Shown: positions 27,589 through 37,468, counted from the stretch's first letter. The stretch: 64,000 nt of DNA from Lentilactobacillus fungorum (GCF_016860605.1 NZ_BNJR01000004.1:310001-374000); one strand, 5' to 3'. Notes: generated by a model from the letters alone, not told the origin. Program-made: numbers and translations.

Positions 27589-27626
27589 AAGCTGATAATC
27601 AAGTAAAAATACTTCACTATCAGCTT
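27589..27626 (-). terminator. Hairpin after murC, probable terminator
   Basis: AAGCTGATAGTGAAGTA pairs with TACTTGATTATCAGCTT (17 bp, two mismatches) around a TTTT loop. The run after it on the minus strand is only CTGTTT, so termination may be partial. Confidence 0.6.
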
Positions 27627-27638
27627 TATAAGAAATCC

Positions 27639-28970
27639 TTAATTAATTTTCTTGCTTAAATGACTCAATAAATCTTCATATGATTTTTCATATTTTTGAA
27701 TATCGCCAGCACCCATAAAAATCACAACATCATTATCATAGTCCAACAATGGTGACATATTATCTACCGATAAAATTCGGCCACCTTTGGTAATCTTTTT
27801 GGACAGATCCTCACTTGACACTTTGCCGTGGCTTTCCCGTGGCGAACTATAAATTGAAGTCAAGAAAACTTCATCCGCCAAGTTTAAGCTTTTAGCAAAA
27901 TCATCCATCAAGGCAATTGTCCGGCTAAAAGTATGGGGTTGAAAAACAACGGCAATCTTCTTGCTTGGGTATTCCTGGCGAGCAGCATCAATGGTTGCTT
28001 TAATTTCAGTTGGATGGTGCGCATAATCATCAATAATCGTCATCCCAGAAATTTTGCGCTCTGAAAAGCGCCGCTTAACGCCTTGGAAGGTTTTCAACTC
28101 TTTACGAATCTCATTAAGATCTACTTCCTCAAAGTAGGCAACGGCAACCACAGCCAAAGAATTAAAGATATTGTGTTCACCAAATAACGGAACTGAAAAT
28201 TCTCCTAAATCTTTGCCTTTGTACAAAACATGGAAGCTAGAGCCACTTGTGGTTCGTTTAACGTCGACTGCTTGAAAATCATCCGTATCATGCAGGCCGT
28301 AATAATAAATGGGTACGGCCGCCTTCAACTGACGCAGCCGTTGATCATCACCCCAGGCAAAAATACCCTTTTTAGTCTGATTAGCAAACGTTTGAAATGC
28401 GTCTTGCACGTCATCAATGCTCTTGTAGTAATCTGGATGATCGAAATCAATATTGGTCATAATGGCATAGTCGGGTTTTGTCGCCAGAAAATGACGACGG
28501 TACTCATCGGCTTCATAGACAAAAAACCGTGCATTGGGCACTCCTTTACCAGACCCATCACCGATTAGATAGTCCGTCGGCGCAATTCCGGATAACACAT
28601 GGGCTAGTAAGCCGGTTGTACTCGTCTTACCATGAGCACCGGAAACTCCAATACTGGTTTTGCCTTTAATCATCTTCCCCAGAAATTCATGGTAACGATA
28701 GACTGTTAAGCCCATCTCACGAGCTTTCTTAATTTCTGGATGATCATCCGTAAACGAATTGCCGGCAATCACCGTCAAGCCCTCGTGAATATTATCGGCA
28801 CTAAACGGTAAGATCTTAATGCCAGCTTGTTCCAATCCCCGCTGAGTAAACGTGTACTGTTCAATATCTGAACCCTGAACTTTTTCACCACGGTCATGTA
28901 AAATTAATGCCATGGCACTCATTCCGGTTCCTTTAATTCCTACAAAATGAAAAACAGTGTTTGAATTCAT
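27639..28970 (-). CDS. murC: UDP-N-acetylmuramate--L-alanine ligase
   Basis: 443 aa Mur ligase adding L-Ala to UDP-MurNAc, the first peptide step of peptidoglycan. Dinucleotide-type start [20 protein letters not shown] loop [14 protein letters not shown] (about 108-121), Mg/His motif and [12 protein letters not shown] for substrate binding. Follows the sftA-like translocase by 25 nt, the same pair as in B. subtilis. Confidence 0.97.
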   Translation of the reverse strand: MNSNTVFHFVGIKGTGMSAMALILHDRGEKVQGSDIEQYTFTQRGLEQAGIKILPFSADNIHEGLTVIAGNSFTDDHPEIKKAREMGLTVYRYHEFLGKMIKGKTSIGVSGAHGKTSTTGLLAHVLSGIAPTDYLIGDGSGKGVPNARFFVYEADEYRRHFLATKPDYAIMTNIDFDHPDYYKSIDDVQDAFQTFANQTKKGIFAWGDDQRLRQLKAAVPIYYYGLHDTDDFQAVDVKRTTSGSSFHVLYKGKDLGEFSVPLFGEHNIFNSLAVVAVAYFEEVDLNEIRKELKTFQGVKRRFSERKISGMTIIDDYAHHPTEIKATIDAARQEYPSKKIAVVFQPHTFSRTIALMDDFAKSLNLADEVFLTSIYSSPRESHGKVSSEDLSKKITKGGRILSVDNMSPLLDYDNDVVIFMGAGDIQKYEKSYEDLLSHLSKKIN

Positions 28971-28995
28971 ATGTCAACCAACCTACCCATCAATC

Positions 28996-31197
28996 TTAAT
29001 TTTTAGTATCGTCAGCGGAATCGTCGCCGTTTTGGCGGTCAGAAGGATTATAGTAAACACTTCTGGGTTTTGCTCCTTGCTGCTCAGAAACCAGATGGCG
29101 AGCTTGCAAATCATCAATAATGTTTGCAGCTCTATTATAACCGATTGAAAATACACGTTGAAGCTTTGATGTCGAAATTGTCTCTTCTTGTGCAATAAAT
29201 TTCATGACTTGCGGCATCAATCGGTCATGGGAATTCTGATTTGAGACGGTCTGTTTTAAACTATCTGGTGTAAAAAGATAGTTTGGCGTGCCCTGCTTGC
29301 GAACGTAATCAATAACCTCAGTTAATTCTTGGTTCGTTACAAAGGCGCCTTGTAATCGATTAGGTGTGTTTGCGCCGCTTCCAAGGTAGAGCATATCACC
29401 TCGTCCAAGCAATTGTTCAGCCCCGCTGGTATCCAAAATTGTCCTTGAATCAACTTGGCTGGCAACCATAAAAGCAATTCGAGTGGGAATGTTGTTCTTA
29501 ATGGTGCCCGTTACAACATCGACGCTTGGCCGTTGGGTGGCAACAATCAGATGAATTCCTGCTGCCCGGGCCTTTTGGGTAATCCGAACAATTGCATCCT
29601 CAACTTCATTTGAAGCCACCATCATTAAATCAGCCAATTCGTCGATGATAACCAAAATATAAGGCATCTTCAAACCAGCGTCGCCCGTTTGGTCAGCTTG
29701 CTTATTAAACTGTTCAATATTGCGAACCCCCGCAGCAGATAATTTTTCATAGCGATTATCCATTTCTTGGGTTAACCATTTTAAGGCTGCCGCTGCGCTT
29801 TGCGGATCAGAGATAACGGGTGAAAGCAAATGAGGAATGCCATCATAAGGGGCTAATTCAACTGCTTTGGGATCAATCAACAGCAATTTTAACTCGGCCG
29901 GGGTGGCTTTAAAAAGCAATGAAACTAACAAACTATTAATGAAAACACTTTTACCAGAGCCGGTTGCCCCTGCAATAAGCCCGTGAGGCATTTTTCTAAT
30001 ATCAGTCAATCTCGGTGTGCCAGCTAAATCAACGCCTAGTGCAGTCGTGAGCGGGGAGTCGGCCTGTTTAAAGTCATCAGCCGTTAAAATCTCTGATAAC
30101 AGCACTGGGCGCGGATGGGAATTAGGAATTTCGATCCCCACGGTTGACTTTCCGGGGATCGGCGCTTCAATTCTGATATCTTTAGCGGCCAACGCTAATT
30201 TTAAATCGTCAGTTAGATTGGTAATTCGGCTCACTTTGACGCCTAAGGCCAACTTAACCTGAAATTGGGTCACCGTCGGGCCATTTGTCCAGTCAACAAC
30301 CTCAGCATCAACCTTAAAAGCTTTAAACGTTTTATCAAGTACATCAATTTGATGTTCAATCCACTCATCCAATGAATTATCGTTAGCCTTGGTTGGTAGA
30401 TTGAGCAGCGTTACTGGAGGAAATGAATAGCCCATTTTAGCCGGCGCAGGTGGGCGCCGGACTAAGTCATTATTAGTTTGCGTATCAGAATTGAGTGTCG
30501 CTGGCTGTTGTTGATCAGCTGATTCCAAGTGGCGTTCATTTTCTTTTGGTTGCGGATTGTCATCAAATAACGCCAGTGATTTTGACCCACGCTGTTCCTG
30601 TGATACAATTGCCGCCAACGATTGGCCAAGCCCTCGTCGTAGCTGGGGATGGTTTTCTTGACTATGGTGCAATAAGTTTGTTCGCTTAGTCTGGTGATCA
30701 ATTGTTTTAGGCAGCTCATCACTCTTTGCTAATTTCTTAGCCTTAGCAGTTTGGTCGACTTTTTGCAAGTCAGCTGTATGCGTATATGGACTGGGTGTAT
30801 GTATAGAAGAGGCTGTTTTAGTTGCTTGCCTCTCCGTTGTTTTAGTCTGATCGCTTATCACAATTAGCTCATCTTGATCTACTCGTAATTGATCCGTTAG
30901 TCGCTCATAAAGACGTTTTTGCCTTCGCGTTTGATTAACAAAATAGCTTGGCATCACTTGCTTTTTGTGAACAGCATTTTTCGGTCGCCTTTTCGGTTGA
31001 AAATTTTTAATTTCCTTCAAAAAGGCGGGAACCTCGTCATCACGAACTGCCGAATTGCTTAGTTTCGACTGGGGCCGACTAACACGCCTGGGTACAGACA
31101 AACGATTGGCGTTAGGCTGCCTAGGTTGCTCCTTATTTTGGCTTTTGCTTCTCGTTAACCGACGTCGAAAAAAAGCTGGTCCGTCGTAATTCGTCAT
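28996..31197 (-). CDS. sftA: Soluble FtsK/SpoIIIE-family DNA translocase (SftA type)
   Basis: 733 aa. The N-terminal ~230 residues are basic/polar and low-complexity with no membrane segment, unlike FtsK/SpoIIIE and like B. subtilis SftA. The motor follows: Walker A GATGSGKSVFINSLL (about 405-419), Walker B ILVIIDELADLMM, and KNNIPTRIAFMVASQVDSRTILD in the RecA-like core. The C-terminal gamma winged helix (DRLMPQVMKFI..YNRAANIIDDL) reads KOPS-type polarity sequences. The ytpP-ytpR-sftA-murC context supports the assignment. It clears trapped DNA from the closing septum. Confidence 0.92.
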   Translation of the reverse strand: MTNYDGPAFFRRRLTRSKSQNKEQPRQPNANRLSVPRRVSRPQSKLSNSAVRDDEVPAFLKEIKNFQPKRRPKNAVHKKQVMPSYFVNQTRRQKRLYERLTDQLRVDQDELIVISDQTKTTERQATKTASSIHTPSPYTHTADLQKVDQTAKAKKLAKSDELPKTIDHQTKRTNLLHHSQENHPQLRRGLGQSLAAIVSQEQRGSKSLALFDDNPQPKENERHLESADQQQPATLNSDTQTNNDLVRRPPAPAKMGYSFPPVTLLNLPTKANDNSLDEWIEHQIDVLDKTFKAFKVDAEVVDWTNGPTVTQFQVKLALGVKVSRITNLTDDLKLALAAKDIRIEAPIPGKSTVGIEIPNSHPRPVLLSEILTADDFKQADSPLTTALGVDLAGTPRLTDIRKMPHGLIAGATGSGKSVFINSLLVSLLFKATPAELKLLLIDPKAVELAPYDGIPHLLSPVISDPQSAAAALKWLTQEMDNRYEKLSAAGVRNIEQFNKQADQTGDAGLKMPYILVIIDELADLMMVASNEVEDAIVRITQKARAAGIHLIVATQRPSVDVVTGTIKNNIPTRIAFMVASQVDSRTILDTSGAEQLLGRGDMLYLGSGANTPNRLQGAFVTNQELTEVIDYVRKQGTPNYLFTPDSLKQTVSNQNSHDRLMPQVMKFIAQEETISTSKLQRVFSIGYNRAANIIDDLQARHLVSEQQGAKPRSVYYNPSDRQNGDDSADDTKN

Positions 31198-31212
31198 GTT
31201 ATATCACCTAAA

Positions 31213-31851
31213 TTAACTAAATAAATTTTGTGCCCTTTTAAAATCAAATGGTTCTCCCACCTGATAATCATCGGGTAATATCAATGCTCCTGGAACCTGT
31301 GGCGCATTCGGTAATCCTAATTCTCTGCCAGAACAAATCATGCCATTGCTTTTCACCCCACGGAGTTCACCCGGCCAAATAATTTGTCCATCTGGCATCA
31401 TCGCTCCGACTTTGGCAACTACCACTTTGATAGCTGCTTTCATATTTGGCGATCCACTGACAATTTGTAGTTCCTGACCATGATCAACTTCAGTTTGGGT
31501 AATTTTTAGATGATCCGAACGGGGGTGAGCGTCAACTTGCTTAACATAACCCACTACAAACCTAGGCTGGTCATCAAATTTGATGTCCCCGGGAAACCCA
31601 TGAGCGGTTAAATATTGATTTAACAAATCAATTTGATGCTGATCCAAATCAACGCGGCCATTGATATGAACAAGTTCAGGTAAAATGGTGCTCGCCTTTA
31701 AAAAGTTGTAACCCAACGTCGTATGATGGGTCGAATCAAAAATTCGTGCCACGTTATCATGAATGGCTACCTGTTGTTCAGCTGTATCTTGATTCATGAT
31801 CAAAACCATCGTGTCACCAGTACTTTTAGGGTTATAACTTGCAATTAACAT
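31213..31851 (-). CDS. ytpR: YtpR-family tRNA-binding-domain protein
   Basis: 212 aa. An N-terminal DUF4479 region (about 1-90) is followed by an EMAP/tRNA_bind OB fold (about 95-200: VGYVKQVDAHPRSDHLKITQ, IVSGSPNMKAAIKVVVA, SNGMICSGRELGLPN), homologous to the N-terminal domain of PheT seen at the left edge of the window. Function unknown. 15 nt before sftA, 18 nt after the thioredoxin gene. Confidence 0.9.
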   Translation of the reverse strand: MLIASYNPKSTGDTMVLIMNQDTAEQQVAIHDNVARIFDSTHHTTLGYNFLKASTILPELVHINGRVDLDQHQIDLLNQYLTAHGFPGDIKFDDQPRFVVGYVKQVDAHPRSDHLKITQTEVDHGQELQIVSGSPNMKAAIKVVVAKVGAMMPDGQIIWPGELRGVKSNGMICSGRELGLPNAPQVPGALILPDDYQVGEPFDFKRAQNLFS

Positions 31852-31869
31852 TAATTTATCCTTCCAAAC

Positions 31870-32196
31870 TTACTTAATTTTGAGTGAATCGATAAATGAT
31901 TCGACTTCTTTTTGAGTCTTTCGGTCACCGTTTGAAAAACGGCCAATTTCTTTGCCATCCGAGTAAGCAATAAAGCTTGGGATGCCCATTACATTCATTT
32001 CGCCTGCCAAGTCGATGTTTTCATCCCGATCAACCTTTAAAAATTGGTACTCAGGATAATCATTTTCAATCTGAGGCATTGCCGGCTTAATAAAGCGGCA
32101 ATCCGGGCACCAGTCGGCTGTGAAGAACAACATATATCGACCGGTTTTAAGCTGTTGATTAAGTGATTTTAAATCAGTTTTTGGTAAATCTTTCAT
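31870..32196 (-). CDS. ytpP: Thioredoxin-family protein YtpP
   Basis: 108 aa thioredoxin fold with redox motif WCPDC (about residues 29-33) and the cis-proline loop MGIPSFIAY. ATG 32196 (MKDLPKTDL) is preferred as AAAGGA lies 9 nt upstream; the in-frame ATGs further up are too close to that ribosome site. First gene of the ytpP-ytpR-sftA-murC unit. Confidence 0.9.
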   Translation of the reverse strand: MKDLPKTDLKSLNQQLKTGRYMLFFTADWCPDCRFIKPAMPQIENDYPEYQFLKVDRDENIDLAGEMNVMGIPSFIAYSDGKEIGRFSNGDRKTQKEVESFIDSLKIK

Positions 32197-32325
32197 TCTA
32201 ATCATTCCTTTCATCAAATACTACGAACTAAAGTATAGCGCAAAACCCTAAAATTACCGAAGAGTTTGCTCAGACACCATTCCTATATTAAAGTATATTT
32301 AATAACTAGAAAAGGATGCCTTTTT

Positions 32326-32637
32326 ATGAAAAAACAAACACTATTTTATACTTTATCTTTAGTTACTGCTACAACTTGTCTCTACATTCAATCCAGAAAA
32401 AAGCACCATCAGCAACGCTTTTTAGACCAAATTGTTCAACACGCAAAACGCCAGCGACCGCTTAAACATGAACGCTATCTTGGCAGCTGGCAGCTACCAC
32501 CAAGGCGTGATTGCGCACCGGCAGATTTTCACTTTGGATTAAACTATCAAGACAATCATGGCCAAATCAGTAGCCAACAGTTTTGGGCAGATAGTCAGAC
32601 CGGCCAAATTCTTGGCTACCAGCTCATTAAGCTGTGA
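32326..32637 (+). CDS. Small signal-anchored protein, unknown function
   Basis: 103 aa. It begins MKKQTLFYTLSLVTATTCLYIQ, a single N-terminal hydrophobic segment after a short basic end (signal anchor), then a His/Gln-rich soluble part. The segment GSWQLPPRRDCAPADFHFGL looks conserved-type but I do not recognise the family. AAAAGGATG ribosome site 10 nt before the ATG. The last 11 nt overlap the 3' end of trmB on the other strand. Confidence 0.7.
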   Translation: MKKQTLFYTLSLVTATTCLYIQSRKKHHQQRFLDQIVQHAKRQRPLKHERYLGSWQLPPRRDCAPADFHFGLNYQDNHGQISSQQFWADSQTGQILGYQLIKL

Positions 32638-33268
32638 AGTGAGCAATTAGCTTATAAATCGGCCCGTTTGGACTAAATTTTTGCTCGTATTCAGTTTCAA
32701 TATTCGCTTCATTTTCGGGGGAATGGTGCAAATCTAATGATACATAATCAAACCTGAGTGGAAAATTATTCATGGTAACCAGCGTGTATTCAAATAGGCC
32801 ACGATTATCAGTCTTAAATTCAATCTGACCATCTGCACTTAGTACTCGTTGATACGTTTGCAAGAACTTGGGTGACGTCAATCGCCGTTTAGCGTGTCGT
32901 TTCTTAGGCCAAGGATCAGAAAAATTCAAAAAGAGTCGTTGAATTTCATCCGCTAAAAAGATTTCATCTAAATTGGCCCCATCCGTTAATACGAATTGTA
33001 GATTAGGCAAAGGATCAGCCATGAAGCTTCTCAATGCCGTTGCAATAACTGATTTTTGCAGTTCAACGCCAATATAGTTAATTTCAGGATGAGCCTTGGC
33101 CATTTCAATGATAAAGCGCCCTTTACCAGTCCCCACCTCAACATTTAGTGGCTGGGGCTTGATAAACCGTGTCTGCCACTTGCCTAACCAGTTCTTTGGA
33201 TCAATGACAATATAATCTCCATGGGCTTTGATGTATGAATCAGCCCATGGCTTATTTCGTACCCGCAT
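32627..33268 (-). CDS. trmB: tRNA (guanine-N7-)-methyltransferase
   Basis: 213 aa. It makes m7G46 in tRNA. VEVGTGKGRFIIEMA (about residues 42-56) is the AdoMet motif; NFSDPWPKKRHAKRRLT (about 115-131) is the TrmB signature; ETEYEQKF near the end. The 3' end overlaps the convergent small gene. Confidence 0.96.
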   Translation of the reverse strand: MRVRNKPWADSYIKAHGDYIVIDPKNWLGKWQTRFIKPQPLNVEVGTGKGRFIIEMAKAHPEINYIGVELQKSVIATALRSFMADPLPNLQFVLTDGANLDEIFLADEIQRLFLNFSDPWPKKRHAKRRLTSPKFLQTYQRVLSADGQIEFKTDNRGLFEYTLVTMNNFPLRFDYVSLDLHHSPENEANIETEYEQKFSPNGPIYKLIAHFTA

Positions 33269-33349
33269 AAAATTCTCCTAAACGTTTAATCATAACTGAG
33301 TTGAAATAACTGATTGCAACCCAGGCTATTGTAATTGTTAACTTCAAAC

Positions 33350-33390
33350 CAATCGCACAACTATTTCAATTTAGCATGGTTGTGCGATTG
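33350..33390. other. 12-bp inverted repeat downstream of ecsB
   Basis: CAATCGCACAAC and GTTGTGCGATTG form a perfect 12-bp inverted repeat around a 17-nt loop, in the 261-nt gap between ecsB and trmB. On the plus strand it is followed by ATTTATTTT, on the minus strand by GGTTTGAAG, so it may be a weak terminator or an mRNA-end stabiliser. Nothing else is seen in this gap. Confidence 0.5.
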
Positions 33391-33529
33391 ATTTATTTTG
33401 GTAATAGCTTCATCCATCAGATAAATAAGTGACCAGCTCTCTTCTCGTCATTGACACCACTTCTTACTTGAATAAACTTTATCTGCATGAAAGCTAATTG
33501 CCTTGCCGCACGTGCTTCTTTTTTATTGG

Positions 33530-34762
33530 TTAATCTCGACTCCGCTGGCCCCTTGCGATTCGACGGGGAACGTACAAATAAATAAACGCCCAAATTTCGA
33601 CAGCTTCGCCAATTATCACGCCTAAAATTGTCATCAAATTATTGGCATTTACAGCGATTACCGCAATGCCAAAAATGATTGCGACGATACTTAATAGCCA
33701 CAACAATACCCGCTGAAAATTCTTTAGTTGAAATTGATGAGTGACTGGGTAAATATGAACAAAAGCATTGTCATCAAAGTGAAAGTAAAATGGGATCATC
33801 TGAAAACCAATGAGGTAAACAAACAATAAGCATAAAACGATTGGCAATGCTTCACCTTTGATAAAAACTAATAACAGTGTCCCAATAACCATCAGTCGAA
33901 CGTATAGGCCACTCATTTCGTTATCCCGGGCAATTCCGTGTGCATAAAGATAAAGATAAGTATTATCTGGAATGAGCTTGATTCGGCCCAGTAATGTATC
34001 TAAGTATCGACGACGCTTAACCGAGCCGGAAATTGCCGGCACATCGGTAAACAAATTAAAAAATTGATACACAGTGTGCATCCGACTATTTTCATCATTA
34101 ATCATCGTTTGCCAATCAACAGACCGATTTGACCATGATCGGCGGCCAACCCAACTAGCCACAACTGCAGCGGCCACCAGTAACAAGGCTGCCACATAGC
34201 TAAAGTAAGCTGCAATGGTCAAGGCCAATAACGGAATAATGAACCGCCAAATTAAGCGCTGATAACCCAACCGCCAATTTGGCCGCAACCGATACTTTCT
34301 GGCAAACTCCGCATTCAGCCAAGTTGCCTTTAGCCCCAACAGAATCAACAATAACATAACCATTTCCAAGCTATCAATGCGCGTTGTGATCTGAATAAAC
34401 GGCAGCATGACAAACCAGATGAGAATTTGAATGAACCAAGCCAAAATCAGGCTGTAATTAAACCCCCGCTTGAGGTAATCAATCATTTCAAATTCCTTGG
34501 GCAGCAAGAATACGTAGTCTGGATCTTGGACCAAGGTTGCCATGCGCCCCAATTGAAGACCAACAAGGTGGATGCCGATTGATACAAGTGGCGCCCACCA
34601 CACGCCCACATGAAGCTGCTTTAACGCATTGGAATAGTAATACCCCAATCCGCCGATCATAAATAAAAGCGCCAGCACAAAGTAATCGTTAAACACCAGC
34701 CGCAGATAGCTCATCATTTCTTTTAGATGATTAACAAGCCGTCGTTTAAATAACTGCTTCAT
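33530..34762 (-). CDS. ecsB: ABC transporter permease EcsB
   Basis: 410 aa polytopic protein with about eight hydrophobic segments in two blocks (about residues 20-215 and 285-400) split by a cytoplasmic stretch. EcsAB is needed for normal secretion, competence and regulated proteolysis in B. subtilis and for peptide-pheromone export in other Firmicutes. Its start overlaps the ecsA stop by 4 nt. Neighbours hit and prsA match the ecs locus. Confidence 0.9.
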   Translation of the reverse strand: MKQLFKRRLVNHLKEMMSYLRLVFNDYFVLALLFMIGGLGYYYSNALKQLHVGVWWAPLVSIGIHLVGLQLGRMATLVQDPDYVFLLPKEFEMIDYLKRGFNYSLILAWFIQILIWFVMLPFIQITTRIDSLEMVMLLLILLGLKATWLNAEFARKYRLRPNWRLGYQRLIWRFIIPLLALTIAAYFSYVAALLLVAAAVVASWVGRRSWSNRSVDWQTMINDENSRMHTVYQFFNLFTDVPAISGSVKRRRYLDTLLGRIKLIPDNTYLYLYAHGIARDNEMSGLYVRLMVIGTLLLVFIKGEALPIVLCLLFVYLIGFQMIPFYFHFDDNAFVHIYPVTHQFQLKNFQRVLLWLLSIVAIIFGIAVIAVNANNLMTILGVIIGEAVEIWAFIYLYVPRRIARGQRSRD

Positions 34763-35496
34763 GACTGCCCGCCTTCCCTTGCTAGGGTCAGGTAAATGTC
34801 ATTTAATGAATCGCCTGCATCAGGGAATAACTGCCTGAGCTGCTCAATTGTGCCTTCGGTTCGAACCTGACCATCGTGGAGTAATACGAAGCGATCACAA
34901 TACCGTTGAGCCGTATCTAGAACGTGCGTTGACATTAAAATACTGGCCCCCTGCTTTTTACGATTAGAAATTAAGTTTAGCAAATCGTTAACGGCTAGTG
35001 GATCCAATCCCAAAAACGGTTCGTCGATGATGAACAATTTAGCATTAGTTAGAAATGCGCAAACAATCATCACTTTTTGCCGCATCCCTTTGGAAAAATT
35101 ATCTGGGAACCAATCAAGCTTGTTGTCCAATCGAAACAGCTTGAGTAATTTGCGCGCACGTTGCCAAGCTTGGTCATGATCCAAATTATAAGCTAACATC
35201 GTCATTTCCAAATGTTCCTTTAGTGTTAGTTCCTTATAAACAATTGGTGCCTCTGGGATATAGGCAATTTGTTGCTTATATTGTTTAACATCCTGATCCA
35301 AGGTCGTTCCGTTAATCTTAATGGTTCCCTTAAACGGGGTTAACAAACCAATGATGTGGTTGATAGTCGTCGATTTACCAGCACCATTTAAGCCAATCAG
35401 CCCCACTAACTCGCCATCCTTGACATCAAAGCTGACATCTTTTAAGACAGGTACCTGCGAGTAGCCGCCAACTAGGTTGGAAACTTCTAAAGTCAT
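34759..35496 (-). CDS. ecsA: ABC transporter ATP-binding protein EcsA
   Basis: 245 aa. Walker A GLNGAGKSTTINHI (about residues 36-49), signature FSKGMRQKVMI, Walker B LFIIDEPFLGLDP and switch STHVLD. ATG 35496 (MTLEVSNLVGGYS) follows GTGGAGTG; the open frame extends 25 codons further but without a ribosome site. Divergent from hit. Confidence 0.95.
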   Translation of the reverse strand: MTLEVSNLVGGYSQVPVLKDVSFDVKDGELVGLIGLNGAGKSTTINHIIGLLTPFKGTIKINGTTLDQDVKQYKQQIAYIPEAPIVYKELTLKEHLEMTMLAYNLDHDQAWQRARKLLKLFRLDNKLDWFPDNFSKGMRQKVMIVCAFLTNAKLFIIDEPFLGLDPLAVNDLLNLISNRKKQGASILMSTHVLDTAQRYCDRFVLLHDGQVRTEGTIEQLRQLFPDAGDSLNDIYLTLAREGGQS

Positions 35497-35581
35497 CTTG
35501 TCACTCCACATCCCTAATAAATTTACAGAACAAATTATAACATATAAAATCTGCCCATGAATGAGCCCCAACAGACATTAA

Positions 35582-35590
35582 TGTTATAAT
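35582..35590 (+). promoter_or_regulatory. Extended -10 promoter of hit
   Basis: TGTTATAAT fits TGnTATAAT (TATAAT at 35585-35590), 35 bp before the hit ATG, with no clear -35 box. Confidence 0.6.
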
Positions 35591-35624
35591 ACCAAGTAGT
35601 ATTGGTAGAAAGAAGGTTAATTTA

Positions 35625-36053
35625 ATGAAAGATTGCATTTTTTGTAAGATTGTCGCCAACGAGATCCCAAGTTACACTGTTTATGAAGACGACATCGTCA
35701 AGGCTTTTTTGGATATTTCCCAAGGAACACCGGGCCACACACTGGTAATCCCCAAAAAACATATCCCCAATATTTTCGAATATGATGAGGAGCTTGCCAG
35801 CCAAGTATTTGCCAGAATTCCTAAAATTGCGAGGGCCGTTAAAGCTTCTAATCCTGATATCAAAGGAATGAATATCTTAAATAATAACGGGCAAGTTGCT
35901 TATCAATCCGTTTTTCATTCCCACTTCCATTTAATCCCACGCTACAGTAATCAAGATGACTTTAAAATGATCTTCAAAGATAATTCAAATCGATATGATG
36001 CCGATGATTTGAAGAAAATTCAAGAGTCAATCAAGGAACACATGGGTGATTAA
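35625..36053 (+). CDS. hit: HIT-family nucleotide hydrolase
   Basis: 142 aa. The histidine-triad motif is HSHFHLIPR (about residues 97-105), with CIFCKIV zinc-type cysteines at the N-terminus. HIT proteins hydrolyse nucleoside phosphoramidates or dinucleotides. Divergent from ecsAB, as in B. subtilis. Confidence 0.94.
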   Translation: MKDCIFCKIVANEIPSYTVYEDDIVKAFLDISQGTPGHTLVIPKKHIPNIFEYDEELASQVFARIPKIARAVKASNPDIKGMNILNNNGQVAYQSVFHSHFHLIPRYSNQDDFKMIFKDNSNRYDADDLKKIQESIKEHMGD

Positions 36054-36370
36054 TGATGAAAACATTTCTTAAGATTGCGGGGGCAACGACATTTGTTGCC
36101 GGCGTCTACCTTTATTCGCGTAAACAAACCCCATCTGAGTTTGTTGAACAGGCCAAGCAAACTTTTAATGTCAAAAAAGCAGCCGTGAAAGATTGGCAAA
36201 CCGCTTATGGTGATTTCAAGAAATCACTTGCTCATTTTCAATCACAACTTCCCAAAGTTATGGAGGTCATCGATGACATACAGCGAGACGTTGATGAAGC
36301 CAGCTTCCAGATCCAGCCGCGAATTGAAGAGATTAATCAAATTGTTAATCATTTAGGTGAAAAGGCTTAA
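36053..36370 (+). CDS. YtxH-like membrane-anchored coiled-coil protein
   Basis: 105 aa. It begins MMKTFLKIAGATTFVAGVYLYSR, a single membrane anchor, then an alpha-helical, heptad-like region rich in Lys/Gln/Asp. The ATG overlaps the last base of hit (TAATG). It holds the position of B. subtilis YhaH between hit and prsA. Function unknown. Confidence 0.8.
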   Translation: MMKTFLKIAGATTFVAGVYLYSRKQTPSEFVEQAKQTFNVKKAAVKDWQTAYGDFKKSLAHFQSQLPKVMEVIDDIQRDVDEASFQIQPRIEEINQIVNHLGEKA

Positions 36371-36425
36371 TCGAATGTTAGACAAATTTGAACATTTGTT
36401 TAAATTCAAGCCCAAATTATAAATA

Positions 36426-36471
36426 TTCCAGATATTATGGTATTATTATCTGGAACGTTTGCTTTCCAAAC
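36426..36471 (+). promoter_or_regulatory. Two hairpins in the prsA leader
   Basis: A perfect 8-bp inverted repeat TCCAGATA..TATCTGGA (36426-36453) is followed directly by CGTTTG-CTTTC-CAAACG (about 36456-36471), about 30 bp before the prsA ATG. They may act in the 5' UTR or as an operator; no regulator is known. Confidence 0.4.
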
Positions 36472-36503
36472 GAATACTATTGTAGAAATGGATGTGTTTT
36501 TGT

Positions 36504-37388
36504 ATGAAAAAATGGCTAATCGTTTTAGCCGGTGTCATGATGAGTTTCACCCTTGCAGCTTGTGGCAGTAAATCTGTTGCCACAACAAATGGTGGCAAGA
36601 TTACCGAAAGTGCTTATTATAGTAGCTTAAAGAGCACTTCAAGTGGTAAACAAGTCTTGCAACAAATGATTTTGAACAAGGTTCTTGAAAAGCAGTATGG
36701 CAAAAAAGTTTCCAAGTCACAAGTTAACAGCGAATATAATAAGTATAAGAAGCAGTATGGTTCTTCGTTTAACGCTGTTCTCCAACAAAATGGTATGACT
36801 GCTTCCCAATTAAAGGATTCAATCCGTTCAAATCTCTTATTAAAAGCCGCTGTTAAAGACAACGTTAATATTACTGATGCTCAGCTTAAAGATCAGTTCA
36901 AGTCATACCAGCCAAAAGTGACGGTTAATCAAATCTTGGTATCCAAGAAATCAACTGCTGAAACCGTTATTAAGCAATTGAAGCAGGGCAAGAGTTTTGC
37001 CAGCTTGGCCAAGAAGTACTCAACTGACACTGCGACTAAGAACAAGGGTGGGCGTGTTGCACCATTTGACAACACAAACACTACCTATGATACAAACTTC
37101 AAGAACGCCGCCTTCAAGTTGAAGAATGGTGAATATACTAAGACCCCAGTTAAGACGCAATATGGTTACCAAGTTATTCAAATGGTCAACCATCCAGCCA
37201 AAGGGACTTACAAAGACCACGAAAGTGAATTAAAGAGTCAGATCGTTGATAAAAAGATGGCTGACAGTAACACCCTTCACTCAGTTGTTTCAAAAGTTCT
37301 GAAGAAAGGTAACGTTACAATTCAAGACAAAGACCTTCAAAACGTTTTGTCTGATTACCTCTCATCAAGTTCAAGTTCAAAGAAGTAA
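36504..37388 (+). CDS. prsA: Foldase lipoprotein PrsA
   Basis: 294 aa extracellular lipoprotein foldase. Lipobox LAAC (Cys about 20 after [16 protein letters not shown]), an N-terminal chaperone region, a parvulin-type PPIase domain (about 135-225: [33 protein letters not shown]) and a Ser-rich basic tail. The catalytic-type parvulin residues are partly altered, as in many lactobacillar PrsA. ATG 36504 is chosen because the lipoprotein signal starts there. It acts on secreted proteins and PBPs at the membrane-wall face. Confidence 0.93.
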   Translation: MKKWLIVLAGVMMSFTLAACGSKSVATTNGGKITESAYYSSLKSTSSGKQVLQQMILNKVLEKQYGKKVSKSQVNSEYNKYKKQYGSSFNAVLQQNGMTASQLKDSIRSNLLLKAAVKDNVNITDAQLKDQFKSYQPKVTVNQILVSKKSTAETVIKQLKQGKSFASLAKKYSTDTATKNKGGRVAPFDNTNTTYDTNFKNAAFKLKNGEYTKTPVKTQYGYQVIQMVNHPAKGTYKDHESELKSQIVDKKMADSNTLHSVVSKVLKKGNVTIQDKDLQNVLSDYLSSSSSSKK

Positions 37389-37406
37389 GTTCTAATCTTG
37401 TAACAC

Positions 37407-37452
37407 AAAAAGATTGAATTTTGGGAATTCTCAAAATTCAATCTTTTTTTCG
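37407..37452 (+). terminator. Terminator after prsA
   Basis: AAAAGATTGAATTTTG pairs perfectly with CAAAATTCAATCTTTT around GGAATTCT, then TTT. The A-rich left side makes it bidirectional, so it also closes the convergent yhaM unit. Confidence 0.93.
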
Positions 37453-37468
37453 CTTATTTTAGAGTTCT

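Noticed and set aside
35622..35863. Minus-strand frames inside hit
   Set aside because: They are antisense to a clear HIT protein with intact motifs and have no promoter or ribosome site.
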